Positions 8,501 through 15,084 of a stretch of DNA of 64,000 bases are shown here, in pieces. This DNA is from Lishizhenia tianjinensis (lineage in GTDB: Bacteria; Bacteroidota; Bacteroidia; Flavobacteriales_D; Crocinitomicaceae): contig NZ_FPAS01000003.1 of assembly GCF_900116425.1 (NCBI RefSeq), forward strand, positions 310,001-374,000. Direction: 5' to 3'. The notes beneath the pieces are model-generated. The model was not told where the DNA came from. It made no database searches and saw only the letters and a program-made list of their open reading frames with translations. The position numbers and the translations under genes were made by a program. How positions within the stretch are numbered: the stretch's first letter is position 1; the number at the start of each line of letters is the position of its first letter.

Positions 8501-9347
8501 CAAACTATACAAAGGAAAAAGCACTGTTACTGATGGTAAATTCTCCTACGAATTCATCGTTCCTAAAGACATCAATTACAACTTCGGTTTTGGAAAGGCG
8601 AGTGATTACTTCTACAATTCAACCCAGTCGGCCGGTGGAGAAAATCAATTATTCTATGTAGGAGGTATAGACACCAATGGAATTGACGATAATATAGGTC
8701 CTGAAATTGAAGTTTTCTTGAACGACGAATCTTTTGTAAATGGAGGTTTAAGTGATGAGACACCTATTCTTAAAGCTACCCTATTTGACGAAAGTGGAAT
8801 CAACACTGTAGGAAACGGTATAGGTCACAACATCACAGTTATCATTGATGAAAAATCAGAGGAACTCATCGTCTTAAACGATTTTTACGAAGCCGATTTA
8901 GACACCTATAAGAGTGGTACATTGAGTTATCAATTAAACAGGTTAGAACCCGGTAGACATACCCTTACCTTCAAAGCGTGGGATGTAAACAATAATTCTA
9001 GCGAAAAAACCATAGAATTTATCGTTCAAGAAAAAGAGGAAATAGCATTAAAGCACGTCTTGAATTATCCCAACCCTTTTACTACCAGCACAGAATTCTT
9101 TTTTGAACACAACCAAGTAAGCACCTCTTTGGAAACACAAATTGAAATTTACACTGTAAGTGGAATCTTAGTTAAGACCATTAATAAAGAGGTTCTAACA
9201 GACGGTTTTAGATCGGAGGGTATTAAATGGGATGGATTAGATGAATTCGGAGATCAACTTGCGAAAGGACTTTATATCTATAAAATAAAGGTTAGAACAG
9301 CAGACGGCAAGGAGACAAGTGTGATAGAAAAATTATATCTTTTATAA
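5526..9347 (+). CDS. porU: type IX secretion system sortase/signal peptidase PorU
   Basis: PorU is a cell-surface C25 (gingipain-fold) cysteine peptidase that removes the C-terminal sorting domain from T9SS cargo and attaches the cargo to A-LPS. The 1273-residue protein has a signal peptide, a long N-terminal region, and the C25 domain. The catalytic His is in YIGHGGEAG (His786) and the catalytic Cys in VSATCEFTRFDN (Cys820). From about residue 1180 it has its own type A sorting domain, starting NYPNPF and containing IEIYTVSGILV and GLYIYKIKV. Length fits the family (about 1150-1280). It is divergent from the porP/sprF-family gene and is followed by porV, whose product PorV forms a complex with PorU. 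The start is the first of two adjacent ATGs. Confidence 0.95.
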   Translation: MMIRQFLLWVTVLFFGTNLWSQREITITVDWNTDDPSLLAQNITYKDQDVFYEWKMKKSSKSWALQFISYTSVPASTSEIKELNERNINIPDAFVFKRNTTDNREQLFESVKLSPYIKVNSNIRKITSVTATENPNYFAPAKNRDFKAHSALQPGSGDWYKIKVTQDGVHVITYDFLQSIGVNVNNLNPDHINIFGNGFGELPYENYLYRPDDIIKNAIEVIGGNDGSFDPGDKILFYGKGPNRWQRLGSIGFERIQNHYSDYSAYFININASETPLRISNAQTTTAAATHTVTSFNDFARHEKEEVNLIHSGRRWYGEKFDVELSQNFSFNLPNVDPNAPAALRYAIAYNSGDNTSTFDVNYNGNTISSNTINSWTGGETAFGRKVVSVTNGDFIPTSGNITLNCILNRNLPSMYAYLDFLEVNVKRQLKLVENQMDFRDIQSVGNGNIANFQISNYSSAYKIWEVTDNTQPSLVNGNVNGNTYSFSVNADSLREFIAFNGNYLTPSFIEKVNNQDLHGLGYADYLIITHPLFKAQALRLAKLHESEGLSYHLVDINDIYNEFSGGAPDITAIRMFAKMFYDRANGDPNLMPKYMCLFGDGTYDPKNRVEDNNNMIPTYQALNSEHHITSQVSDDYFGLLGDNEGMSSSDDLDIAIGRLIVTTELQAKQMVDKIEHYMKNGSNLFATSSSNTDANGYSSTQGSWRLNYALIADDMDKTSDNFLTGDIEPFFNYVETNHPMMNANKIYLDAFTQKTSAAGERYPEVNEMINRNFASGNLVMTYIGHGGEAGLAQERILTNNQINALTNIDRLPLFVSATCEFTRFDNNKVISAGEYLYLNPKGGAIALMTTTRSVYIDVNSIINIAFYQNVFKPDNNGNPQTLGEIIRLTKNQAATTGNKRCFTLIGDPALRLALPRHKVVIDSINGYNINTYADTLRALSTARVSGHLEDINGNPFSYNGVIENTIFDKKKDYLTLGNDLASPTLYQQQVNKLYKGKSTVTDGKFSYEFIVPKDINYNFGFGKASDYFYNSTQSAGGENQLFYVGGIDTNGIDDNIGPEIEVFLNDESFVNGGLSDETPILKATLFDESGINTVGNGIGHNITVIIDEKSEELIVLNDFYEADLDTYKSGTLSYQLNRLEPGRHTLTFKAWDVNNNSSEKTIEFIVQEKEEIALKHVLNYPNPFTTSTEFFFEHNQVSTSLETQIEIYTVSGILVKTINKEVLTDGFRSEGIKWDGLDEFGDQLAKGLYIYKIKVRTADGKETSVIEKLYLL

Positions 9348-9377
9348 GCCCCACACAATAAAGGTTGGGTAAATCCG

Positions 9378-9386
9378 TATATTTGT
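9378..9386 (+). promoter_or_regulatory. -7 box upstream of porV
   Basis: TATATTTGT matches TAnnTTTGY exactly, 14 nt before the first porV ATG. No TTG lies at the usual distance, so only the -7 element is supported. Confidence 0.4.
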
Positions 9387-9400
9387 CCAAGCTCATTTGA

Positions 9401-10699
9401 ATGCAAAAAATAATGACAAAAAAATATTTAGCTTTTATAGCCACATCGCTTTTCATTTCAGGAAGTGTTTTCTCTCAAGGAGATAACGGAGGTCAAAATG
9501 TAAAAACTGAAGACGACCTTCAATTAAATACGATAACTTCAGCTGTACCTTTTTTACAAATCGTTACAGACTCAAGATCTGGAGCTATGGGAGACGCTGG
9601 TACAGCACTCTCTCCTACTTACGCTTCAACTTTTTGGAACACCTCTATGCTTTCATTCTCAGAAGACGACGGAGCTATAGGACTTTCCTACTCCCCTTGG
9701 TTAAGAAGTATTACCAATGATGTAAGTATCTCAACTTTGTCGGGTTACAAACAACTCAACGGTAGAAGTACAGTAGGTGGATCTTTACGTTATTTCAACT
9801 TAGGAGAAATAACCTTCACCGATGAAAACGCTATGGAAACGCGTACACACGTTCCTCAAGAATTCGAAATTTTAGGTGCGTACGCTTTTAAATTAAACGA
9901 AGAGTTCTCTTTAGGTTTAAATGGTAAGTTTATTTACTCAAATTTAACGGCCGGACAATCTGCTCCAGGTTCAATAACTACACCGGGTATTGCAGGTGCA
10001 GCAGACCTTTCGTTTTCTTACTTTAATCAAAACGTAAAATACGGTAGCACCAACGGAGCCTTGGCTTTTGGTTTAACAGTAAATAACTTAGGAAACAAAA
10101 TACAGTACACAACAGAAAACGACAGAGATTTCTTGCCAACTAATTTAAAATTAGGTGCTGCTTTAACCTTTGACATTGACAAATTCAACACCATTACTTG
10201 GAATACAGACATCTCTAAATTGTTAATTCCAACACCTCCAACTTACGTAAATCTAGAAGGTGGCTCGCAAGTTCTAGCTTCAGGAATGGATCCTAACGTT
10301 GGGGTTATTGCTGGTATTCTTCAATCTTTCTATGATGCACCAGGGGTATTGGCAACCGACGAAAACGGAGACTTCATTGTAAACGATGCAGGTGAATACG
10401 AAACTGTAAAAGGAACGCGTTTGAAAGAAGAACTTGCAGAGATCATGATAGGAACAGGTGGTGAATGGTGGTACAATGATGTATTCGCTGCACGTGCCGG
10501 ATTCTTCTATGAAAACTTAAACAAAGGTTCTCGTCAGCACTTTACATTTGGAGTTGGTTTGAAATACAACACCTTGAAGTTTGACTTCTCTTACCTGGTA
10601 TCCTTACGTCAACAAAGTCCACTTTCAAATACTCTACGTTTCTCTTTAGCCTGGGCTTTCGGAAACAGTTACGGAGCAAAAGGAGAAATTACAGACTAA
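9401..10699 (+). CDS. porV: type IX secretion outer membrane protein PorV (LptO)
   Basis: PorV is a beta-barrel shuttle that receives cargo from the SprA translocon and delivers it to PorU. The 432-residue protein has a signal peptide ending near VFSQG. The conserved start of the mature barrel follows: ITSAVPFLQIVTDSRSGAMG, GTALSPTYASTFWNTSML and SYSPWLRSI. Internal GGSLRYFNLGEI and a C-terminal strand region complete the FadL-like barrel. Translation may start at 9401 or at the second ATG at 9413. The latter would give a signal peptide with a typical Thr-Lys-Lys start and a leader nearer 22 nt, so 9413 is a serious alternative. It follows porU by 53 bp and ispF starts 4 bp after it. Confidence 0.94.
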   Translation: MQKIMTKKYLAFIATSLFISGSVFSQGDNGGQNVKTEDDLQLNTITSAVPFLQIVTDSRSGAMGDAGTALSPTYASTFWNTSMLSFSEDDGAIGLSYSPWLRSITNDVSISTLSGYKQLNGRSTVGGSLRYFNLGEITFTDENAMETRTHVPQEFEILGAYAFKLNEEFSLGLNGKFIYSNLTAGQSAPGSITTPGIAGAADLSFSYFNQNVKYGSTNGALAFGLTVNNLGNKIQYTTENDRDFLPTNLKLGAALTFDIDKFNTITWNTDISKLLIPTPPTYVNLEGGSQVLASGMDPNVGVIAGILQSFYDAPGVLATDENGDFIVNDAGEYETVKGTRLKEELAEIMIGTGGEWWYNDVFAARAGFFYENLNKGSRQHFTFGVGLKYNTLKFDFSYLVSLRQQSPLSNTLRFSLAWAFGNSYGAKGEITD

Positions 10700-10703
10700 A
10701 AGT

Positions 10704-11183
10704 ATGAAGATTAAAATAGGTTTTGGTGTAGATGTACACCAGCTTAGAGAAGGATACGATTTATTTATTGGAGGAGTTCAACTAGACGCAGACTTTGGAG
10801 CTGTTGGTCACTCCGATGCAGATGCCCTACTCCACGCCATTTGCGATGCTATGTTGGGTGCGCTTAATCTTAGAGACATTGGTTTTCACTTCTCAGATAC
10901 AGATCCCAAGTACAAAGGCATAGACTCGAAAATCCTTTTGAAAGACACCTATGCACTTATTAAGGAAAAAGGATTCCAAATCGGAAACCTGGATTGTACA
11001 GTCATCCTTGAAAACCCAAAGGTAAATCCGCATATAGAAAAAATGCAAAAAGTAATTGCCGAGATCTTAGAAACTGAAGTTGAAAATATCTCCATCAAAG
11101 CAACTACCCACGAAAAGGTAGATTCTTTCGGACGCAGTGAAGCTATCAAATGCTATGCTGTTTGTTTATTAGAAAAACATTAA
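10704..11183 (+). CDS. ispF: 2-C-methyl-D-erythritol 2,4-cyclodiphosphate synthase
   Basis: IspF closes CDP-ME 2-phosphate into MEcPP in the non-mevalonate isoprenoid pathway, in the cytoplasm. The 159-residue protein is full length and carries the zinc ligands in GFGVDVHQL (Asp9, His11) and HSDADALLHAICDAMLGA (His43). Later motifs are HFSDTDPKYKG and the C-terminal KATTHEKVDSFGRSEAI. It starts 4 bp after the porV stop and is probably carried on the porU-porV transcript. Its metabolic role has no direct link to secretion, although isoprenoids are precursors of the undecaprenyl carrier and of menaquinone. Confidence 0.97.
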   Translation: MKIKIGFGVDVHQLREGYDLFIGGVQLDADFGAVGHSDADALLHAICDAMLGALNLRDIGFHFSDTDPKYKGIDSKILLKDTYALIKEKGFQIGNLDCTVILENPKVNPHIEKMQKVIAEILETEVENISIKATTHEKVDSFGRSEAIKCYAVCLLEKH

Positions 11184-11194
11184 TAAGGCCGATT

Positions 11195-11343
11195 CCCCCC
11201 AAGCTTACTTGGGGGGCAAGCTATCCGCTATAGTTCACGCATCCTCGCCCTTTTCATCACATCGTAAACAAAGCTTCACAAGGTCGCTTTCTTTCCTTCA
11301 GCATTCAATAGGGATCAGCTGTGCAAAGCTACCGCTCCTATCT
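11195..11343 (-). repeat. intergenic repeat element, copy 1 (with hairpin)
   Basis: Read on the minus strand, three islands occur in order: GATAGGAGCGGTAGCTTTGC (11343-11324), GAAAGCGACCT...GAAGCTT (11291-11271) and AGCGGATAGC (11229-11220). All three recur in the same order in the copy near 58.6-58.7 kb, with island spacings of 52 and 62 nt here against 50 and 61 nt there. A perfect 9-bp hairpin (CCCCCCAAG at 11195-11203, CTTGGGGGG at 11208-11216) follows in the minus-strand direction. The stretch holds no ORF of note. It may be a structured RNA or a mobile repeat of the Bacteroidetes. Confidence 0.65.
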
Positions 11344-11381
11344 TTAACGGATAAGTTCAGATAAAAATTAAGAGCACAAAA

Positions 11382-11410
11382 AAAAGTGTAAATCATAGAC
11401 TCACACTTTT
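11382..11410 (-). terminator. terminator of the CarboxypepD_reg-like gene
   Basis: An inverted repeat, AAAAGTGT (11382-11389) and ACACTTTT (11403-11410), is followed on the minus strand by a run of eight T, 22 bp after the stop of the minus-strand gene. Confidence 0.75.
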
Positions 11411-11431
11411 ATAAATATCAAGCTTACTTCT

Positions 11432-12094
11432 TTATTCTCTTTTCAACTCACCTGCTTTCCAAGCTTTAACAAAATTACTCCAAGCCACAGGGTTCAACAA
11501 GTTATTTGGTTGCGCCATTCCCATATCTCTGTAAAGTCTGGTTTGCTGCGCTTGTTGCTCTATATTATAACTCAAACTGGCATCCGTTGGTAATTTAGCG
11601 GCTACAAAAGCCAAAGCTTCTCCAGACAATTGTCGCTGTGCTTTCTTCAGGGCATCATCATAGGGATCCATCTCCACAAAGGCTCTTGCAAAATCTTCAC
11701 GAGAAGGCCAAGGGTAAATATCAACGGGAGCAAATTCTATAGTATCCGGATTCATAATATGTATCATATTATAATTGTCCATCGTTAAGGTATCTGGTAC
11801 TATATACGCTGAGGTTTTAAATCCATAAACCGAAAACAAAAGTGTATCTCCTGGTCGGGTTACTGTGCTAAAAAAACCGTAATAATCAGAAATCACACCT
11901 CTATCCGTAGTTTTATTATAGATAGCTGCGTAGGCAATATTCTCCAAACTATCCCAAGAAACAACTATACCCGATAGCTGAACCAAATGTTCTGTTGTAT
12001 CTTTCGGAGTGGTTGTTTTAGTGGTATCACTACTTGCTTGGCCCCATACAGAAGCAGTGGCTACCAAGCAAAATATTAGTATAAAATGTCGCAT
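11432..12094 (-). CDS. exported protein with carboxypeptidase-regulatory-like beta-sandwich
   Basis: This 220-residue protein has a clear signal peptide (MRHFILIFCLVATASVWGQA) and a short Thr/Lys/Asp linker. It then has a domain resembling the CarboxypepD_reg-like fold common in Bacteroidetes surface proteins: LSGIVVSWDSLENIAYAAIY, then GVISDYYGFFSTVTRPGDTL, then FSVYGFKTSAY. This is the pattern of a transthyretin-like sandwich that stiffens or anchors outer-membrane proteins. The C-terminal half is helical and Gln/Ala-rich, with PWPSREDFARAF as a recognisable segment of this family. It stands alone on the minus strand between ispF and a membrane-protein gene, with its own terminator. Location is periplasm or outer membrane; the specific role is unknown. 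Confidence 0.65.
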   Translation of the reverse strand: MRHFILIFCLVATASVWGQASSDTTKTTTPKDTTEHLVQLSGIVVSWDSLENIAYAAIYNKTTDRGVISDYYGFFSTVTRPGDTLLFSVYGFKTSAYIVPDTLTMDNYNMIHIMNPDTIEFAPVDIYPWPSREDFARAFVEMDPYDDALKKAQRQLSGEALAFVAAKLPTDASLSYNIEQQAQQTRLYRDMGMAQPNNLLNPVAWSNFVKAWKAGELKRE

Positions 12095-12160
12095 ATTATA
12101 AAGGTAAGGAATAATTCAATCTCCTAAAATCCTCTAGCCTTTTTTAACAGAAAACAACAC

Positions 12161-12682
12161 TTAAAAACTTGCCTGTAACTCGTCCTTCAAATATTTGATT
12201 GTAATATCTGTCGGTAACTCTCCTATTTCTGCAACCAATTCTAAAACCTTTGCACTCAAATCCATTCCGGTAGCAGTTTCTGGTAAATTTTGTCCGGCAA
12301 TATTGATAATTTTTATGCACTCTTCTTTACTATCCTTCACCATCTCCCAGGCTTTGGTAGTAATAAAAATCTGCTGCGCAACGTTGTGATCAAACTCTTC
12401 GCGTATAGATTCTAAAAATTTACTTTGCAAGGCTTTGGCTGGTAAGCCTGGATTATGTAATCGCATTACCAAGTTACTTGGAGAAATTCGTTCGAGCAAA
12501 AGTACAGCCCTTTGGTAAGCTTCAATTTTCGAGGGCAAAAAATGCTCCTGTCTCTCTTTTTTCAACTCGAGGTTCAACAACCTCATTTCTCGTTCACCCG
12601 ACTTTTGTAAAAAAAGGTAAACAACCACAACCATTCCTGCTGCCGCCAATAAGGCAATTAAAAAAGGGATAAAAGCTTCCAT
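12161..12682 (-). CDS. single-pass membrane protein of unknown function
   Basis: The start at 12682 gives a 173-residue protein with one N-terminal membrane segment (residues 5-26). A helical cytoplasmic part follows (KSGEREMRLLNLELKKERQE, then LPSKIEAYQRAVLLLERI). The frame is open to an ATG at 12745, but the extra 21 residues (aromatic- and lysine-rich) look like translated leader. Proteins of this layout (one membrane anchor, then a helical domain with YQRAVLLLERI and PTDITIKYLKDE) are found in Flavobacteriales without assigned function. It is followed on the same strand, 66 bp later, by the CarboxypepD_reg-like gene; I see no terminator between them. Confidence 0.6.
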   Translation of the reverse strand: MEAFIPFLIALLAAAGMVVVVYLFLQKSGEREMRLLNLELKKERQEHFLPSKIEAYQRAVLLLERISPSNLVMRLHNPGLPAKALQSKFLESIREEFDHNVAQQIFITTKAWEMVKDSKEECIKIINIAGQNLPETATGMDLSAKVLELVAEIGELPTDITIKYLKDELQASF

Positions 12683-12851
12683 ATATAGTTTTAGATAATA
12701 ACTGTAATTTCTGCTAAAGTAACAGAAGATTTTATTTTTTTCCACTTCCTGTTAAATTAGTAGTTATTTCACCCTTTTTTACGCTTAATTTTCAACGAAA
12801 AAAGAATGTTTTCTACCTTTTTGATTTTAAGGTCTAAAACTTCCCTTTTTC

Positions 12852-12886
12852 TTGTACCCTTTGCAATACTTATTTTTTAGATTTGC
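12852..12886 (+). promoter_or_regulatory. promoter of the aspartate aminotransferase operon
   Basis: TTG (12852-12854), then 23 nt, then TAGATTTGC (12878-12886), an exact TAnnTTTGY. It rules out the upstream in-frame ATG at 12852 as start and supports the ATG at 12906. Confidence 0.65.
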
Positions 12887-12905
12887 ATTTTTAAAATACA
12901 TCGAA

Positions 12906-14099
12906 ATGATAAATTTATCGGATAGACTATTGGCAATGGAAGAATCTGCAACCATTGCAATGTCACGTAAAAGTAGAGAACTAAAGGCTGAAGGTAAAGA
13001 TGTAATCTCTTTAAGTTTAGGAGAACCTGACTTCAACACGCCTGATTTCATTAAAGCTGCAGCCATTGAAGGGATGGAGCAAAACTACACCAAATATACT
13101 CCGGTACCAGGTTACGATGATTTATTAGAGGCTATCTGTAATAAGTTGAAGCGAGACAATGGTTTATCATACGATAAAAATCAAATCGTTGTATCTACAG
13201 GTGCAAAACAATCTATTGCCAATGTTATTATGGCATTGATTAACCCTGGAGACGAAGTAATTATTCCTGCACCATACTGGGTTTCTTATGTAGAAATCGT
13301 TAAAGTGGCTGGAGGTATTCCTGTAATCGTAAGTGCAGATATCGATGCTGATTTTAAAATTACAGGCAAACAATTAGAAGAGCACATCACGCCTAAAACA
13401 AAATTGATGATGTTCTCTACTCCTTGTAACCCTACAGGGTCTGTTTACAGTAAAGAAGAATTAAAGGATATTGCAGATACTTTAGCCAAATACCCAAACA
13501 TTGCTGCAATTAGTGATGAGATTTACGAACACATCAACTTTGTGGGACAACACGAGAGTTTGGCACAATTCGACAATGTTAAAGACCAAGTAATTACGAT
13601 TAATGGTGTTTCTAAAGCTTGGGCCATGACAGGTTGGAGAATTGGTTACATCGCTGCACCAGTTCATATTGCGGCGGCATGTACGAAGGTTCAAGGTCAA
13701 TTTACAAGTGGTACCAACAGTATTGCACAACGTGCTACCATTGCAGCTTTAAATGCAGATGTTGCAGTATTAGATGATATGAAAACGGCTTTTAAAGCGC
13801 GACGTAAATTAGTATTAGAAGCCTTAACAGCTATGCCTGGCGTAAAGGTAAATGAGCCAGAAGGAGCCTTTTATTTCTTCCCAGACATTTCATCTTTCTT
13901 CGGAAAGAGCTACGGTAAATACACTATAAATACAGCCAGCGATTTAAGTTTATACTTGCTAGAAGAGGCACTTGTTGCCCTTGTAACCGGAGAAGCTTTT
14001 GGAGATCCTAATTGTATTAGAATTTCATACGCAACTTCTGAAGAAGTATTAACAGAAGCGATGAATAGAATTGCAAACGCATTAGAAAAATTGGCATAA
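12906..14099 (+). CDS. pyridoxal-phosphate-dependent aspartate aminotransferase (class I)
   Basis: This enzyme exchanges amino groups between aspartate and 2-oxoglutarate. The 397-residue protein has the class I/II fold: SLSLGEPDFNTPDF near the N-terminus, YTPVPGYDDL, and TGAKQSIANVIMALINPGDEV binding the cofactor. FSTPCNPTGSVYS, ISDEIYEHI and the PLP lysine in VSKAWAMTGWRIGY (Lys237) follow, then IRISYATSEEVL at the end. The start at 12906 is chosen because the preceding in-frame ATG lies inside the promoter. It heads a run of six same-strand genes; the next ATG follows the stop directly. Substrate range could include other amino acids. Confidence 0.93.
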   Translation: MINLSDRLLAMEESATIAMSRKSRELKAEGKDVISLSLGEPDFNTPDFIKAAAIEGMEQNYTKYTPVPGYDDLLEAICNKLKRDNGLSYDKNQIVVSTGAKQSIANVIMALINPGDEVIIPAPYWVSYVEIVKVAGGIPVIVSADIDADFKITGKQLEEHITPKTKLMMFSTPCNPTGSVYSKEELKDIADTLAKYPNIAAISDEIYEHINFVGQHESLAQFDNVKDQVITINGVSKAWAMTGWRIGYIAAPVHIAAACTKVQGQFTSGTNSIAQRATIAALNADVAVLDDMKTAFKARRKLVLEALTAMPGVKVNEPEGAFYFFPDISSFFGKSYGKYTINTASDLSLYLLEEALVALVTGEAFGDPNCIRISYATSEEVLTEAMNRIANALEKLA

Positions 14100-15083
14100 A
14101 TGGAGGTAGATAGTTTACTACAATCTTTTACAGAAAAAAGAATACTGGTTATAGGTGATATGATGATAGACGCTTACTTAAAGGGAAGCGTTACACGTGT
14201 GAGTCCGGAAGCACCAGTACCCATAGTAAATTTCCAAGCCAAAGAAGATAGATTGGGCGGAGCAGCTAATGTTGCGCTCAATTTGCGAGCTCTTGGAGCT
14301 CAAGCTATTTTGTGTGCCGTAATAGGTACAGATGAGAATAGTGTTCGCATGACTCAAATCATGGAAGAACACGAACTTTCTACTGAAGGAATTATTCATT
14401 CAGAAAGTAGAATGACTACCGTAAAAACAAGAGTTATTGGAAATAACCAACAACTTTTACGCATAGACAGTGAGGACAGTTCTGACATTAATGTCAGCGA
14501 AGAAAATGCTTTAATCGCCCGTATAGAAAACCTCTTAAACACCCAATCTGTAGATGCTATCATTTTAGAGGACTACAATAAAGGTGTTTTAACAGAACAA
14601 GTAATACGTAAAACCGTAGAACTTGCCAACCAAAAAAACATTCCTACTACGGTAGACCCTAAGAAAAAGAACTTTTTTGCTTACGAAAACGTTACTTTGT
14701 TCAAACCCAACCTCAAAGAATTAAAAGAAGGCTTGGACGTTCAATTTAACTTTAGCGAACGAGATAAATTCGAAAGTGCTGTTAACGCACTAAGAGAAAA
14801 ATTGAATTGCGATAAAACTTTCATTACCTTATCGGAGAATGGAGTATTTATTCAGGAGAACGGAGATAAAACTTACGTTGCAGCACACAAAAGAAACATT
14901 ACCGATGTAAGCGGTGCAGGAGACACAGTAATTAGCGTAGCTACCTTGTGTTTGGCAGCGGGTTGTAACAACAAACAAATCGCCGAAATTGCAAACCTAG
15001 CTGGTGGTTTGGTTTGCGAACACATTGGTGTGGTCTCTATAGATAAGGAAAGATTGCATCAAGAGCTTACAAAATTGTACTGA
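14100..15083 (+). CDS. D-glycero-beta-D-manno-heptose-7-phosphate kinase-like (RfaE/HldA-type PfkB kinase)
   Basis: This 327-residue PfkB-family sugar kinase matches the kinase half of HldE/RfaE, which phosphorylates heptose-7-phosphate at C1 for ADP-heptose synthesis. Visible motifs are ILVIGDMMIDAYLKGSVTRV, SPEAPVPIV, LGGAANVALNLRALGA, and the anion-hole and catalytic segment DVSGAGDTVISVATLCLAAG near residue 280. The adenylyltransferase domain is absent, so this is a stand-alone kinase, as usual in Bacteroidetes. Its ATG follows the aminotransferase stop with no gap, which suggests translational coupling. Heptose is a possible inner-core or surface-glycan sugar; another RfaE-like sugar substrate cannot be excluded. 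Confidence 0.83.
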   Translation: MEVDSLLQSFTEKRILVIGDMMIDAYLKGSVTRVSPEAPVPIVNFQAKEDRLGGAANVALNLRALGAQAILCAVIGTDENSVRMTQIMEEHELSTEGIIHSESRMTTVKTRVIGNNQQLLRIDSEDSSDINVSEENALIARIENLLNTQSVDAIILEDYNKGVLTEQVIRKTVELANQKNIPTTVDPKKKNFFAYENVTLFKPNLKELKEGLDVQFNFSERDKFESAVNALREKLNCDKTFITLSENGVFIQENGDKTYVAAHKRNITDVSGAGDTVISVATLCLAAGCNNKQIAEIANLAGGLVCEHIGVVSIDKERLHQELTKLY

Positions 15084-15084
15084 G

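Noticed and set aside
12852-12905. The longer aspartate aminotransferase frame from ATG at 12852
   Set aside because: The region contains the promoter, and the added hydrophobic residues are unlike the family.
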